From the NCBI GenBank assembly GCA_946803715.1, contig CAMPET010000013.1:342150-406149 (forward strand): DNA of 64,000 nucleotides, in the 5' to 3' direction. Made by a program: the position numbers and the translations under genes. Shown piece after piece: positions 37,101 to 51,242 of this stretch; positions within the stretch are counted from its first letter, which is position 1; every line of letters begins with the position of its first letter. The notes under the pieces are model-generated. The model was given only the letters and a program-made list of their open reading frames with translations, ran no database searches and was not told the DNA's origin. Source of the stretch: Beroe ovata (taxonomy: Eukaryota; Ctenophora; Nuda; Beroida; Beroidae).

Positions 37101-40100
37101 CCAAAGTAGACGAGTGATCGGAACAAGTTTCAAGACTGCTTCACACACCTCAGGAGTAAAATTTCTTTCAGCAACGAAGTAACCTCCGCCAAGAGTGTTG
37201 AAAATGAGATCCATACTAGAATCCGAAGGGAGGGTACAGTTGAAGGTACAGAATTGTCGCTTGAGGCGTTGAGGAATGTCATTTCTACCTCCTCCGGGGT
37301 GAATCATTGCAGCCATAATTTGAACATCAGCAATGTTGGTATAATCACCAGGCTTGTCCAGATTGTAGAATCCTTGATTCTCCATCAACTGTCTCACAAT
37401 CTCATTTGTGATCTGATCACCCCATTCATTGATGATTGGCATGTTCACATCATCGATGAAAACTGTCATCTTTTTTCCTGCAGGAGGTCCATAAGTGCTA
37501 CCCATTCTCTTGTCAACATAACTCTCTACAGCAGCCTGGAAAAGACCAGGAGTTGTCGCAGATGAGAAATTCAGAGCTTTGTAGAGATGTCGTTCACGGT
37601 CATATTTGGAGCAGTATGACTTCACAATCACCGTTTTGGCTGTCCCGCTTTCTCCTATCAAAAGAACGCCCTTTTTACACTGCTTTGCAATGGTTTCAAC
37701 GAGGAATTCAGTGCATGTGTTGTCAACATTAGGAACAAGAATTGAATCGTATTTCGGGATACTGTCAGTAGGATATTCATACTTCACGACCCTACTAATC
37801 CAGTGAGCCCATTCTCCATTATCATTCACATAGTACTCAAATATAGTCTCTCCTGGCTTGTACTTAGGCAAATTGAGGCCACCTTTTTCTTCAAGGAATG
37901 CTTGCATCCTGGCCCTGTCTTCCAACTCAAGGATAGCACCAAGACTCCACATGAGGGCAAAGACGAAGAATCTCTCCATATGAGTTGTTGTTGGTTGTTT
38001 GGCGGCATCAACAGGTGGGAGTAAACCGTTTATAATCTCAATGAACTGTGCAACAAGCATCGACTCCATTATCTCCATCTTGGGTTTCAAGACTGTCAGG
38101 TAGAGATGGTAAGTGGCAGGGAAATAGTTTGTTATCAGGGGTCGAAGAGCATCTGCCTGCATTGGTGGGAGTTTATTGAGCCAAGCTTCAGTTAGAGGTC
38201 CACAATCAAGGATAGATGCAGACATGAACACCATACCGTTCCGTGAGACAGTGGCAGGTGACGCATTGTCGATATTATGCACTTCGAAGCAAATCTTGCA
38301 GTTGGGTGACATAGGGATACGATCACCATTGGCAAGAGTGAGAGTTTTGTTGTCATCAAGGACGGAGTTTAGATTCTCAATCCAAATAGCGTCAACAGGA
38401 CCATCGAGAACAAGCCACACATAGTCGGTCTTCTTTATCTTCAGCGTTTTCCTCCACAGGGTTGAGAAAATTCCATCAGTCCAGTCATTGGTTGCAACAT
38501 CCAAACGACCAAACATCTGAGGAGCCGTGATGGCCTTCGGGTTCATTCTCATCTCTCTGTGAGGTAGAGCCATCTCAGTCAAAGCCTTGTGGAGGGTGTT
38601 GATACATTTCGTCTTACCAGCACCAGAGGGACCCAGAGTCATCATACCGTGACGCACATTCTGGGTTTCATAAAGCTGGATTACCTTCAGTATCCACGGA
38701 GGATGGTTAACCAATCCGAGCTCATTCACCTTCTCTGCAATGATTCTCTCTAGCTCGGGATAGCCAACAGTCGGTAGAACAAGTGAAGGGAACAAATCGT
38801 CTATTAGAGACAGGAAGAGCGGCTCATCTTCATCAACAAGTTTCGACAAGTTCATGTCTCTCATGACTTTCATCATGATTGAGTCTTCTGACATATCCTT
38901 GTTCGCTCTCATGAAGGCACCCATAGTTCTCAGGACAGAAAGAATGTTCCTCAACCCGAAATCGTAGTGAACCTGTTTCGACAGCTGTTCCTCACAAAGT
39001 TTGTAAAGAGTGAAGAATTTCCCAGAGAGGACAATGTTGGTGACGAAACCGACTGAAGCTAGTTTCACTCTCATGATGATCTGACGATCAGGCACCATCA
39101 TGGCCACGGTTCTGAAGTTCACCTTTAGATTCTCTGGCAACTCCTGACGACCAGCATAGCCGGGGTTCATGGTTAAGAAGAGACCAAACTCGGGATCCAT
39201 GCTTACAACATCACCATCAGTGAAGATAAACTCCTTCTTGCGTTCCTTCTTGCAGCCCAGAACAATGGCAATCTGTTGTGCAGCTACAGAAAGTACAGGC
39301 AGCTCAACACGATTGAACTCGTCGAAGCATCCCCAGCATCCAGATTGAGCAAGACCCTTGTAGATTCGACCCAGACCACGGAAATCCATCTGATCAGAGC
39401 AGTTAAATACAACGACAAACTTTCCCAGACAACGACCCATATCTTTTGTGGACTCTGTCTTGCCTGTACCTGCAGGTCCAGCAGGGGCTGCTCCCAAACT
39501 CATGTCTAGAGCCTGAGCAATGGAGATGTAACATCTGTCAGTAAGTGGTGTGATGACAAGACGATCGGTGCAGCCCAAGTATTCATTCTGGTAGGATGCG
39601 TTCACATTTGTGATGGAGATCAGACAAGCATCATTGTCTTCATCAAAGTAGAATCGACTCTGTTTTGTCCATTCAAAGTCATTGACTGATTTGACGTGAA
39701 GGTTCACCAAATCATGGAAAATGTCACGTTGATGCACGTGGATGGTGATGTAAGTTTCGAACTTTGTTCGTTCCATCTTGGTGAGCTCCCTCGTGGTAAC
39801 TTCAATGAGCATGTTGAGTATGTCTACAAACCTCTGATCAGTAACTGACATTATTTTCTTGTCACTTCTTGCTTGGCTCATAGCAACTTCTGCCTCCTTG
39901 GTCCATAACATCTGGAGGCCTAGAAGACCAATTTGAGCCTGGTAACTGAAGAGAAACTCGATCAACTTGAAGTTGGGGTCGTTCAATGTCATACTTGCGG
40001 TGCGGATAACAAAGTGAACAGATTCTTGCACTGATTTTAGGAGGCTGCTAAGCCAGTGTTCGACGTTGCCCTGTGCCATCACCGAGCTGACAAGATCAAC

Positions 40101-43100
40101 TGTTTCACCCTCCTGTGATATAATCTCTAAGATCTTATCATACACTTTCTCATCGAATGTCACATTCTTCACGTTATCAAACACTGACAACAGATGACTC
40201 TGAATGGTATGCGAGTCACTCGCTTGTCCAAGGATCTCGAGCAATGCAGGATCTGATACGAAGAAGAACCGGGGGAAAAGAAGTCTCTTCTTCTCCAGGT
40301 ATCCTGTAAGAGACTTCTGGCAGATCTCTAGCTGTTCCAAAAGATGGGGCAACAACTGAGCCAACATTTCGTCGCCAACACAGCATTGGACCACATTGGG
40401 GTTTTCATGAGCGTAGGCCATAATCTTAGCCCAGCTCTTGTCAATGTTCTGGAACCTCTTAGCCTCCTGAGGTAGCTGCTTGGCAATGTCACCACCAACA
40501 AACACAGCCTCGAGATAAACCCACAAGTTCTGCACGATTAGCCATTGTTCAATGATCTCGGTACTTCCAGTCAAGTTAGCGACCCATTTCTGGATGTTCT
40601 TCTTGAAGGGAGCATTGTATCGGTTACTCAAGAGAGAAGCAAGGATCATGAGGGAATCCTCCATTAGTGACACAATTTCTGCAGTTTCAGCACCCTTCAG
40701 GAGCATCTCCCCTCGATTTTTGAATTCAGAGAAAGAGAACTCCTGATTATTCCAATCAGCTGTAACTTGCCTCAGTTTTCCTTCAATGTCACGCTCTTTC
40801 ACTGCTGCTACACAGATGTCTTCAATGTCATCTTTGAATTTCAGAAGTGGCGCTTCCATGATATTCCGAAGCTGAAAACCTTCATTCTCGATATCAAACT
40901 TGTACGTTGTCAGATCTTCAATTCTGGTCCAGTGGCGCTTTTCCATCGACTTGTTGGACATCATTTCTAGCAATGGACAAGATTCACTAAAATCGTCGAT
41001 TTTTTGTTTCAGATCCAAGAAAGCCTCCCACTCTTTCAATCCTTTCGGTAACTTTCTGCATTTATTCTGGAAGTCAGAGAGCTCTCCCATGATCTGTTCA
41101 ATGTCAACTTCAACCCAGAGAATGTCGTAGTATCCATTCACAGTTCTTATCACATCATTGTAAAGACCATACAACTTTTGAAGAAGGGAGAGTTCACGTT
41201 TAACTTTATGAATTTCTGGATAGTCGGTGACTGGAAGTCCAAACAGCTCCTCACCACCTGAATAAGTTTCAAATTTGTGCCACATGTCTTCGAACTTGAC
41301 TTGGAATATGCTGAGTCTTTCAGACGCTTCTTGTGGTGGAATGCCAAGTTCCATTGGTCCCTTAGATCCATAATCTTCAATGAAGTTGTCCACGGTGTCT
41401 CTATAAACCTCAATGTTGGTCACAAGATCTTTTCGGAAGGTCGGTTGGATGGTGAGCAGATGATTTTGCACCTTGTGAGATTGAGACAGAACTTTGGACC
41501 ATTGATACTGTAGTGTATCAACTTCTTCAGCCTCCTCTCTTAAGACCTCACATTCATGACGTGACAACATGGCGTATGCCTCCTCCACTGGCCCAATTGT
41601 CATGTCCACTTTGATCTCTGCTTCCCTCATCTTGGCAAGAGCAGCCATGGCGCTTCGAACATCGTCCAAATCATTGACTTTGCGATTCAATTTCTTCGAC
41701 ATATCACTGATGAACTCAACAAGTTCCTTCATATCCTTCTTTGCTTTCTTATTCAGATGAGTTGCGTAAACGTTCTTCCAGTTGTCACACTCTTCCTTCA
41801 GAGCTACTCTGAGGGGCTCACTCTTGAGGAGTATGGCACCAACTTGTTTGTCAGCTGATAACTCAACAATTTGGAGGGCTTCCTTCTCGTAAAATGTGAT
41901 TTTTGCTTCAAACTCAGAAAGAGTTGGATCAATTTCCAAGAATGCGTTGAGCGATTCTTCCTTGTCATCCTTCCACAGGTAATTGTAGTGAGCAAAACTC
42001 TGCATCGCAGCATTGACTTCTACAATGGTGCTGTTGACAATGGTGTTCAGGATGATCACAACTTTCTGGATATCTTTGTGCTCACTGATGGCTTTCCAGA
42101 AGATCTTGTTTCTCCCATCTTCAGGATCGGGCTTACCCCAGTCCTTGAGACCTTGACAAGCTTGAAGTAACATCTGAACCGCTTTGTTCAGACAGCCCTG
42201 AATGTCATCCAGACTCGGTCTCATAACTGTTTGAGGTATAGCCAGTGCAATATCTGCACAAAACAGAGGAGGTTTAGGATCTTGACTCTCCTTTGAGGAT
42301 CTGAACTGGTTAGCAGTGGATATTACAAACCGTTTTTTGATCGCGTCCAGTGAATTTCTGGTTGATTTCACCAGAGCCTCAGTACTCCTACTGTGGAAGT
42401 ACTGAACAACATTGAAAATACAACACGGTAGACACTCAGTGCACCGAGCTTGATTTTTCCCTTCCGGTCTGAGGCATTTGTACTGCCCTTCCAGACCAAC
42501 AAGATCTTGTTCCCTATAGTTTTGCTTGAGGAACTTCACAATTTGGTGCACTGATAGTTCTATGAGCTCCATCTGTCTGGCGAGTTTCACACCACACTGC
42601 TTGGTGTCCTTTTCAAAGATATCAAGGAACTCATCGACAGTGTAAACGTTATCACAGGGTATCTCAACAAGAGGAGAAGAGGCAATGTTGGATAGGACAC
42701 TCTCTAGTTGGACATCATGCATGTCCTTCACTCGCTTCATCACTTTCTCCAAGTTATCCATCTCATTGTAGATGTTCTTTGTGTAGCTGTCCAGATTCAT
42801 GGAGGTCCAGGACATGATAGATTTCCCGGGTTTGATGGCATCGTCAACACGAGCAATGATGGGACCCATAGCTTTGGAGAAAATCTTTGGAATTTTCTCA
42901 ATCAACGCATCATAGTCGCTGAGAATGGTCTCAAGGCGGGTCCAGTTGTGTTTCATGGTGTAGAGGTTAATCCTGAGCGACTTAGCTGATTCGGGTACCT
43001 GACAAAATATTGGTTTGTAATAATTCATTCCAGAATCAGTGCTCTTTAGAATCAAGATAACGATCAGCAGAATTAACACACTAGACATTCACCTCTAGGT

Positions 43101-46100
43101 CCATGAGTAGCATAATACGTGTTTCACGAAGTAGCTCCCAGACTTGAGGGTCCATGTTCACGTACAACTTCTTGCTTTCAGGATGCTCCACTAGGAGCGA
43201 TGACTTCAGACCAGTGATGGCTTTCTCAACAGCAAGCGTCCATCCTTGGTGGTACAATACCTGAAAATTACAACTTTAGACCGATATGGTGCTTATTCAA
43301 ACACTCTATATTCCCTCATTTGGAGCTCAGGCCACACTGACATTTGATCAATGGTCCAAACCTCGAACTCGACAAGAACTGCAGCCATTCGATTAAAATT
43401 CTTCACCGTCTTCTTCCCCTCAGCTGTGATGAGAATCTGCTTCTTTTCCCCGAGAGCCTGCATGGGTTTATCTATGACTTCGTAAAGCTGCCGAGCCCAA
43501 GCTATTCGTCCGGAGATCGGTGGCATATTCCGGGGAATAGGCGGGTTCTCCTTCTGTTTTTGATACTGCTTCCTTATCACTTCCAGGTCCCTGCAGGAGG
43601 TGAGGAAATTGAGTCGCATCAGGATTATCAAGTCAGAACACGATTATGTAAAGTGTCACAAAATTGCAATATTTCTGACGTTCTTGCTCACTTTCCATAG
43701 GACAGGAGACACTTGTACCACTTGTCATCCATGTCGAGTTGTAGTTGGGGCATATCCTCGAACTTCTTGAGAACGGTGATCGACTTCCAAGTCTATTCAT
43801 GAAAAAGTTATATCGTATTAAATGTGAAACAGTGGTACGATAACAAAAGAGAAATTCACCGATAGTGGCATGATTGATATGAGATTTTAAACTTGAATTT
43901 TGTAGGTTAACTCACAGTGGACTGTTTCTCAACGCATCCCTCCATGTGCTTCTGTAGCTTCGTTTGCAGGAGATCGACCGCCCTAAGAAAATCGTCGTAG
44001 TCCGCTTCAAACTCTTGCTTTCTGTGGTCCAGGATGTCGTAATTTTTCTTTTTTGCCATACCAACGACCGCCTGCCACTGCTTGTTGTACGTCTCCAGTC
44101 CCTCTACTCGTGAACTAGACAAGATACTGAACCGATCCATGGTCTGAAGCATGTCTTGAACTTTTTCCAACCGACGGGCGAAAATCTCGAACTTTCCGAA
44201 GATGTACTTCTCACTGAAGTCAAACTGTCGGTCACTGGGACTCTCCTTGAGCTTGTCCTTGGTTCTTCTGAAGCACGCCTGGTACTCTTGGTTCAGGTGG
44301 AGACAGTCGTGAATTCGCTGGAGTGCCACATCTCGGGGTAGCTCCCAGATCTTGCTCACATCTTGGAGGATGTATGTCTTACACGCGCTCACCATCTGAA
44401 AGATGAGCGTGAATGTGAGGGATGAATAACGAATATTCTGAAGAAAAACAGAACAAAGAGCCGTTTCCCCTATTAGTATCATCACTTTGAGAGGGTCCAG
44501 TAACCTGATTGTCACCAATCGCAACCCGATTTCACTAATATCATATCACAAACCTGGTTTGTCACTTTCACGAAGAGACTTGTCATTCTCTCGGAGGTGT
44601 TGTAGTATCGTGAGATTGAGTTGATCATCCTGATAGCATTGATCAGCCCGGGGATACTATCCAGCATCTCCACCGGACTGGCTCTCTTCAGTGGTTTACA
44701 GAATTTCATCAGAGAATAGAGGTACTTGACGTTGTCCTTTGCTTCATTAGCAGCATCTGTGATCCTAGCGTCAAGTGCTTTCCATCGAGTTATAATCTTA
44801 CTCTTCGCAGCAAACAGAATACCGATACTGGTTTTACACGGCTGTGATTTGATCTGATCGAGCAATCTGTGGGGCAAAAAGCAGCATGGTGAGATTTGGA
44901 AACTCTTTCATCGTGGGTGAGATCTGGAAACTCTTTCATCGCGATGATCATTGATCGTTGATCATTTTCACGAGAATGTTGTTATTAACTCACGCATTGA
45001 AGCTGGCCATCCTCTTTTTCCAGTAGACGAGCTCGGAGTTAGGACCAGTGTCATCAGCTTCCTTTCTCATCTGTTCAGACTGAGCTAGAACTTGTTCGAT
45101 CTGCTTGCACCACCCCGCTACAATACCTTCCAGCTGGGTCACCAGGTCGAAATTACCCGCTGCAAGAGGGGATTAATCACAATTTCACTGTTCATATTCA
45201 CTCGATATTGAGGTCTGATAGTTCCCATATACTGGCACTTATTGATTATCAGAGTCATGTGGGATGTATGAAAATGTCATAGGTACCTGTGTTTTGATAC
45301 TGCTGTGGAGTTGTCAACCCTTTGATAGGTAAATCATCAGGCATGACGAGTTTTACACTGCAAGGTGCACTGAAATATTAGGTTTAGGATAAGTTAGGTT
45401 CCGTTGCTATGGTAACACCTCCATCAGTGTCACGTGGCATGAATATCGCAACTCACTTGTCAGAAAGGTTTGCTTTGGCTGACTCGAGGAGTTTTGAGAA
45501 ATCCTCGATATTGAGAATGAAGTTTGCGACAGCTGGGTCCTTCATGCCGTCTTGACTGAACTTGCCCCAGTTTGTGTTTTTCATTAACATGGGTACGACG
45601 AGGTGATCCAGTGTTGTACGAACCGCAGACAATATGTCGCCGTCAGGGGCTTCTACAGCTCCAAAGTGAACCTGAGGTGGGCAGGGTATAGCGATACCAT
45701 TTACACTCACACTCACACGGTAGCTCTTACATTTCGAGGTGTCAATAATCTCTCTATTGACTAGTGACTAGTGACTATAATGACTAACCCTTTCCATAAT
45801 CGTTTTGTCTGTCACTTCTTTCTCATTGTTCGCTCTGAAGAAGTAGACACATGACCCATTGAGTGGTATATCCTCTCCATTTGTAGCAACCAGTTTTTGA
45901 GTACCACCAGCTTGCTGGGTCTGGAATATCAGGAGCACTCGCGATCCTTTGTCTTTGAAGAATTTCTCGAATAGCGAAAACTGAAAGAGTGGCCAGATGA
46001 AAAATTGCGCGCTGAGGCGCGCACTGAAATTTATGTTGTAGCGAAAGCTCACAATGAAAATTGAGATATTGTATTGGTCATAATTAGCGGGTCTTCTTAT

Positions 46101-46268
46101 ATTTCCCCGCAAATATTCAATAAAACCAAATGATTGTCCGAACACCACGCAAGAAACACTTACGTCTGAGTCAAGAAGTTGATCCTCGACAACTTCTGGG
46201 CCAAGTTGAAAATGTTCTGCAGTTTGGGCGAAGATCCATTTGTGCCTCGCATCAACCTGACGTGACAT
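31159..46268 (-). CDS. DNAH5: Axonemal outer-arm dynein heavy chain, DNAH5/DNAH8 type (14 exons)
   Basis: Motor subunit of the ciliary/flagellar outer dynein arm. Exons in coding order: 46268-46164, 45980-45789, 45671-45457, 45357-45287, 45159-44994, 44866-44554, 44395-43916, 43792-43692, 43590-43362, 43260-43093, 42998-31950, 31848-31736, 31588-31420 and 31293-31159. They sum to 13,506 nt, in frame throughout, giving 4501 residues. P-loops: AAA1 GPAGTGKTE (about residue 1852), AAA2 GPSGAGKT (2135), AAA3 GESGTAKT (2461) and AAA4 GVGGSGKQ (2827). The coiled-coil stalk and microtubule-binding domain are about residues 3050-3350. The tail has the heavy-chain block [20 protein letters not shown]. 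The end [10 protein letters not shown]..., [16 protein letters not shown]-like junction and ALLCDIK* match the DNAH5/8 clade. [11 protein letters not shown] is the start chosen, but see the finding on a possible acceptor there. Exon 11 alone is 11,049 nt. Confidence 0.95.
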
Positions 46269-49200
46269 TAGCACCACGTAACGGTCAATAGTAGTAGACA
46301 CGCAACAGAGGGAGAAAGTAACACGAAATGTGGGATGGATAATGGACTGTGCTCATATTGGGGCCCCCTACTGTGTTCTCATTAGTGATATCGTGGTCAA
46401 TCTCATTAGTGTCTGACACATGTCACGACGTGACACTTTGTGTCTTACTTCGACACGAGCCAGCAGCAGTGTGGAGCAGTGTTATCCACTGATCCAGCAC
46501 ATTCTATCACATTTCAACATCATCGGAAAACATGGCAAATCTTCCTTACATGATCGCAAATGAGAGGAATACCAAAAAATCACACGCTAATTTTAACAAT
46601 GCGACTCTTTTTAACAACCGGTCGGATGAAACATTCCTGTGGCACAATACAATTCAACAGTATGGCGTGTCAAGTGTGTTACCGCTTGTTTGTTGATTTC
46701 TCTGTTCTCCTTGGCAGTTTTCATCCCTTTATTTGCATTTGATGAAAGCGCTGACCTCCGAGCCTGAAATTTCATCACGTATTACAACCTTACGCTTTAT
46801 GAGAGGAGTAGAATTAATGCTGAATGCTCCGAATCACAGTATGGATGCTGAAATTAATATATTCTCCCAGATTTTGTTCGGAATCTTATTGTCAACTCGA
46901 CAATATTTGGTAGTCTGTTATAATTGTGGGGAAAACAATGTCATGGTACAACTGGAGCTTTTTTGTGATAGGAATCACCCAGTTGAATCAACGCGCTCAC
47001 TGCTCAAACGAGGTCCATTGCAGTAGACGTTTGTGATATATGTGTGGTATATTTGATTGTTGTCTGTGCTATAAAAGATGAGATTTGTAAAGATCCCATT
47101 TTTCATGAACAATTTCAAAGATTTTTAAAATGAATCTACCGCTAACTATTTTATGCACTATGCAGATTGCAAAATCATTAATAACGTTCGATGAGAAGAT
47201 AATAGTCGATAGACAGAAACTGATCCCTGCACCAGTACTATACTATAGAAGAACTGACAGAATCTCTCCTACAATTACAGAGCTAAAATTTGAGAGGAGG
47301 GCTACATTCAAACTATCACTTACTCTCCTGCTAGATACTCTAGATATGTTCTCCAGGAGGGAGACCTTAGTCGCGACATTCTTAAGAGAATGCTTCCTCA
47401 TCAGAGACATGAAAAACTTATCTCATTCTGCAATCAGTCAGGAGGATTTAGTGGTCGCAGCCATAAACAAGAGCAAAGGAACGAGACACGAGTCTATTCA
47501 TGCAAAGAATTAGAAAGCAAACTTTGGAATCATCCAAAAATGGCTGGCTGCAAAATATCGATAAGAACTCGTATTTCAAGATGAATATAGGATGGAAAAT
47601 GGACAGGACCCATGCTGAGTGCTCGAATCAAAGGGATGTTCAATCACTGAACAGAGCGCAGGAAGATGTGCAGTAGAGTTGGGAGTAAGAGTGGCAGCAG
47701 GATGGACTTACTCTCGTTAGTCTTGTGGAGAGATTCCCGACTCGGGTAACTTTGTTGGCAAGCGCTTTGAATGAGGTTCGTTGTGCCATGGTTCAAATTG
47801 AGCATGCTAATGTGCAGCTACTTGGAGCCCAGGATGAAAATCTCTGTTATACTTTAGCTTATGCTTGGTAAGACGACGTTCAAATGCAGAACAATGAATA
47901 TGACGAATTTACATGTCACCATGTCACCATTGACAGGGTCGAAAATGTGAACAAGGAAAAGAGTAAATTTGGGAGAATGATTTCAACGGAAATTGTGCAG
48001 GCTGTTTGATTGTAGACAACGTAGTGAAGTGCTGAATAGTGAATAGTCGATATGACAACAAGTACCTACCTATTACAAATACTCGAAATATGAATTATAA
48101 AGCTTTCGGCATGAACAAAAGTATGCTTACTCAATGAAATCGGCAATGTTCAATAGCATAATATGCTCAATATTCCTTTTAATACAAATCTATAAAGGCC
48201 TGGTGCGTGTGTCTCGAATCATTGATGCTTCTTATGGATGTTATGAAAAAGATAGAAAGTGAAATTCAACATTACGAATACTCATAAGTTACTTATTGTT
48301 GCAATGGAATGAATTTCATGGTTAACGATATTATACGATTGAAAGAGAATCAATAGAGAGTATAAAGAGTTGAAATTACTATGAATACATTCCTTAGCCC
48401 TGCCCCCACGCATAATCGTCACCAGCAAGCTGACAAACTAAGAAATTGATAGATAACTCACCTCTGATGAGAATCACAGACTGGATGAAGGAATAACGAA
48501 ATGAACAGAGAAAAGATTGAGGTGTTGCAATAATTGTAAGAGCCACAATTAACTATTTAAGCATAGTCATGTAAAAAACCAATTGCCCAATGATCAGGCT
48601 ACTTTTAAGGCTGTACGTGTGGATCCTAATTTGGTATAATACAATGAGGACTGAAGAGTCAGGGCTCTTGTATGTGACCATAGTGACCCACTCACTCAAC
48701 AAAGGTAATAAGAAAGCTAATGATTTGCACATAATGAAGCTACCTGTGATTTATTGTGTTCCAGAAAAAAAATGCCAATACAATGCAGCGTCAGACCAAT
48801 GAATAAAATGTGGTAAAATACCTACTGTAGATATTACACAGCTGATTTATCATGTCATCTATGATCATGATTCATGAATGACTGTAGCCGAATTCATATT
48901 CAAACCTTGTACAAATGATACATGATTGTAGTAGAATTGGTTGAAAAGGAAACTGTCAACATTAAGCTTAATCACGACTTATTGTTTATCAACATCCTAT
49001 TACACATGGACAGCAATTATGTGAATGTTAGCAATAATGTGAGTATGAAGGTATGGACACTTCAAAGTTAATGGGCAGGGAGCAAAAAAGAGATGGCATC
49101 GGGGAATGGTCAAAACTGGACTTTAAAAGTTAAAGGTAGGCCTAAGTTACTTCATGAAAAGATATATTTCAGAAAATAAAGATTCTTTTGAGACATCAAT

Positions 49201-50235
49201 CTAAGCCTAAGTTAATTGGAAAAGTATGGCATCAGTCTAATGATCTATTGATCTTTGTTTAGTTTAGTGGAAAGTGGAGACATGCAACACAATTCCTAAG
49301 CAAACATGAGCACAGAGAAGAGAATGGCAGTTGAAACCAATCATAAATCATGATTCGAATAAAATAAGATCATTAAGTTCAATCATTTGAAGCAGATCAT
49401 TAAGTGGGCGTTGAATATGATACAACTGGTGAAGAAATAACACAACAATGAGTTCTGGGACTTCTCATAGCTTCTCTGTGGTTTATATTACTGTTGTCAT
49501 GACTCCAGTTGCTATCCCTGTCATTTGCATGTGCTATTGGTCTTGCACTAAGCACTTGTATTGAATTAATTAAGTTCTAACGGTTTGATTTGTGTTCAGG
49601 TATCTAGGGAGGTTGCTATAGGTATGAATTTTTGATTACATGAGTATTGATGCACATAACCACAACAATTTTGAAAATTGTATTAGAGAGATATGACTCC
49701 TAAGACATGGAGCAAGACGAAGAAAATTTAGGACATCATCATAATAAAGAAGGAACCTTCTTTGAAATATTTTTCTGAAACAGATGGTACAGTTCATCAT
49801 AACCAGTACCTAAGTAAATACTTACCTGGTTACTTCAACCATCTCCCGAAGCAATTCCAGTGGTGCTGCTCAGTGCAAAATCCCTTTATGTGTGTTGAAG
49901 CAATGAACCAGCAACATTCTGGTTTCTGGGACCCCTATTGATTCTCTGGAGAACAAAAGCAGCACTTCAAGTTGAACTAAATAGAATTCTTTTCCCGCAC
50001 AGGGTATGCAGTGTAGTATGCATGGCATACCCTAAGGAACCCCATTGCATAGCCCGAGATTTCAAGGGAGAGTTCTATATACCCAAAAATTTCCCAAGTT
50101 TGAGCGCCATTTTTTTTATTGGCATTATATAGTCAGCCAGTCAGAATTTAATTACTGAATACAAATAAACTAAAAGTAAACATTCGCATTGAAAAACATT
50201 CAACATTTATTTTACCTGCTTAGTGCTCAGTCATC
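46269..50235. other. Gene-poor AT-rich region 5' of the dynein gene
   Basis: About 4 kb without a protein I recognise. There is a plus-strand open frame of 127 codons at 47130-47513 preceded by a TATAAAAG box at about 47071, and shorter ones around 46560-47026. None has family motifs, introns or neighbours that support it. Minus-strand donor-like sites (CAGAG|GTGAGT near 48474; CCAG|GTAAGT near 49825) could belong to non-coding 5' exons. Confidence 0.5.
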
Positions 50236-50560
50236 AGTGGTTGAGCGATGCTAGACCGTTGATGCGGTTTAAAGAATAAGTCTCCAGTCTGTCTGAAAAT
50301 GAGTTTGCAACGGTACGCGACGCGCGCGCGAAACGAATTCTTGGCAGGGCTGCAGGGTCTATCAATATCATTGATCGACGCGACAAAAAACGCCAACAAA
50401 ACTCCAAGCTCGTGCTTTACTGCTTATCGTAGACAGATAATCACAGAATCACTAAAACTAAGCATTTGAATTTCACAATTTACATTGCGTCCGCGTGGAT
50501 TCATCGATGATATAATACGTTCACAGGGTAGAAAAGCAAAGTGGCGCGCGCGCGCAGCAC
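50236..50560. repeat. GC-rich dispersed repeat, copy 3 (inverted relative to copy 2)
   Basis: GCGATGCTAGACCGTTGATGC, a CG-rich run, AAACGAATTCTTGGCAGGG and GGGTCTATCA-ATCATTGATCGACG follow in the same order as the complement of 29985-30075. A second CG-rich run (GGCGCGCGCGCGCAGC) occurs at about 50543. No coding capacity. Confidence 0.6.
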
Positions 50561-51242
50561 AGCTAAATGTATCAAATTTTTTATTACATTAATGAATTTG
50601 ATAACAACTCATAGAGGACAAAAACTGTTTGTACAGAGTCATGTGTTGCACTGTTGCAGATAATCAGGACATTTTACTGTTTACAGGGAAATATGTTATT
50701 GTTAAAATGTTTCAATTTCATGACGGAAGTTTCTTTTTGAGTTAATATGTTAGAGTTTTTAATCTTTCTTGGTGCCGGTGGGGTTGTTGTACTTGTTAAT
50801 TTTGATATTACATTTACAAGATGCGATCCCGGTCTACACCTAACTTGTCTCATGACCTTGTAATATAAATAAGGGGGATAAAGCAGTCACCTCCTATTCC
50901 ATAGCTTCACGGTTATAGTGAAAAGACGGCGAGAAATTAAAGCGTTTCCTGACAACACCCAGTACACTTACAGTTCACTTATTCATTGGTCACGGTGATT
51001 AACTCATTGTTCGCTAACACTTAACAGTAACTCATAGTTTGCAGTTGGATATGGTGTGTAACCACTCCTGGAACGACTGTGATCCTATGTGCTGATACCG
51101 TGCCATCAGCATCCGATGTGTGCTATCTTCCAAATCTACAACAAATTATAATTCAGTGATCTGTATCAAAAACTCTCACTCTCCTACGTTAGCGACGTTA
51201 TAACCCGTCACTGAGTAAGTTAGACATGAGAAATCGCACCAT
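50561..51242. other. Intergenic, 3' side of the SEC23-like gene
   Basis: AT-rich sequence; a TATA-like ATAAATAAG at about 50870 has no obvious gene after it. Nothing else recognised. Confidence 0.4.

Noticed and set aside
46560-47584. Plus-strand frames at 46560, 46733 and 47130, the last with a TATA box in front.
   Set aside because: No family motifs, no consistent splice structure and no similarity I can name; kept only as a note on the intergenic region.
47600-50235. tRNA, rRNA or retroelement coding sequence.
   Set aside because: No cloverleaf, reverse transcriptase or integrase motifs were seen here or elsewhere in the window.
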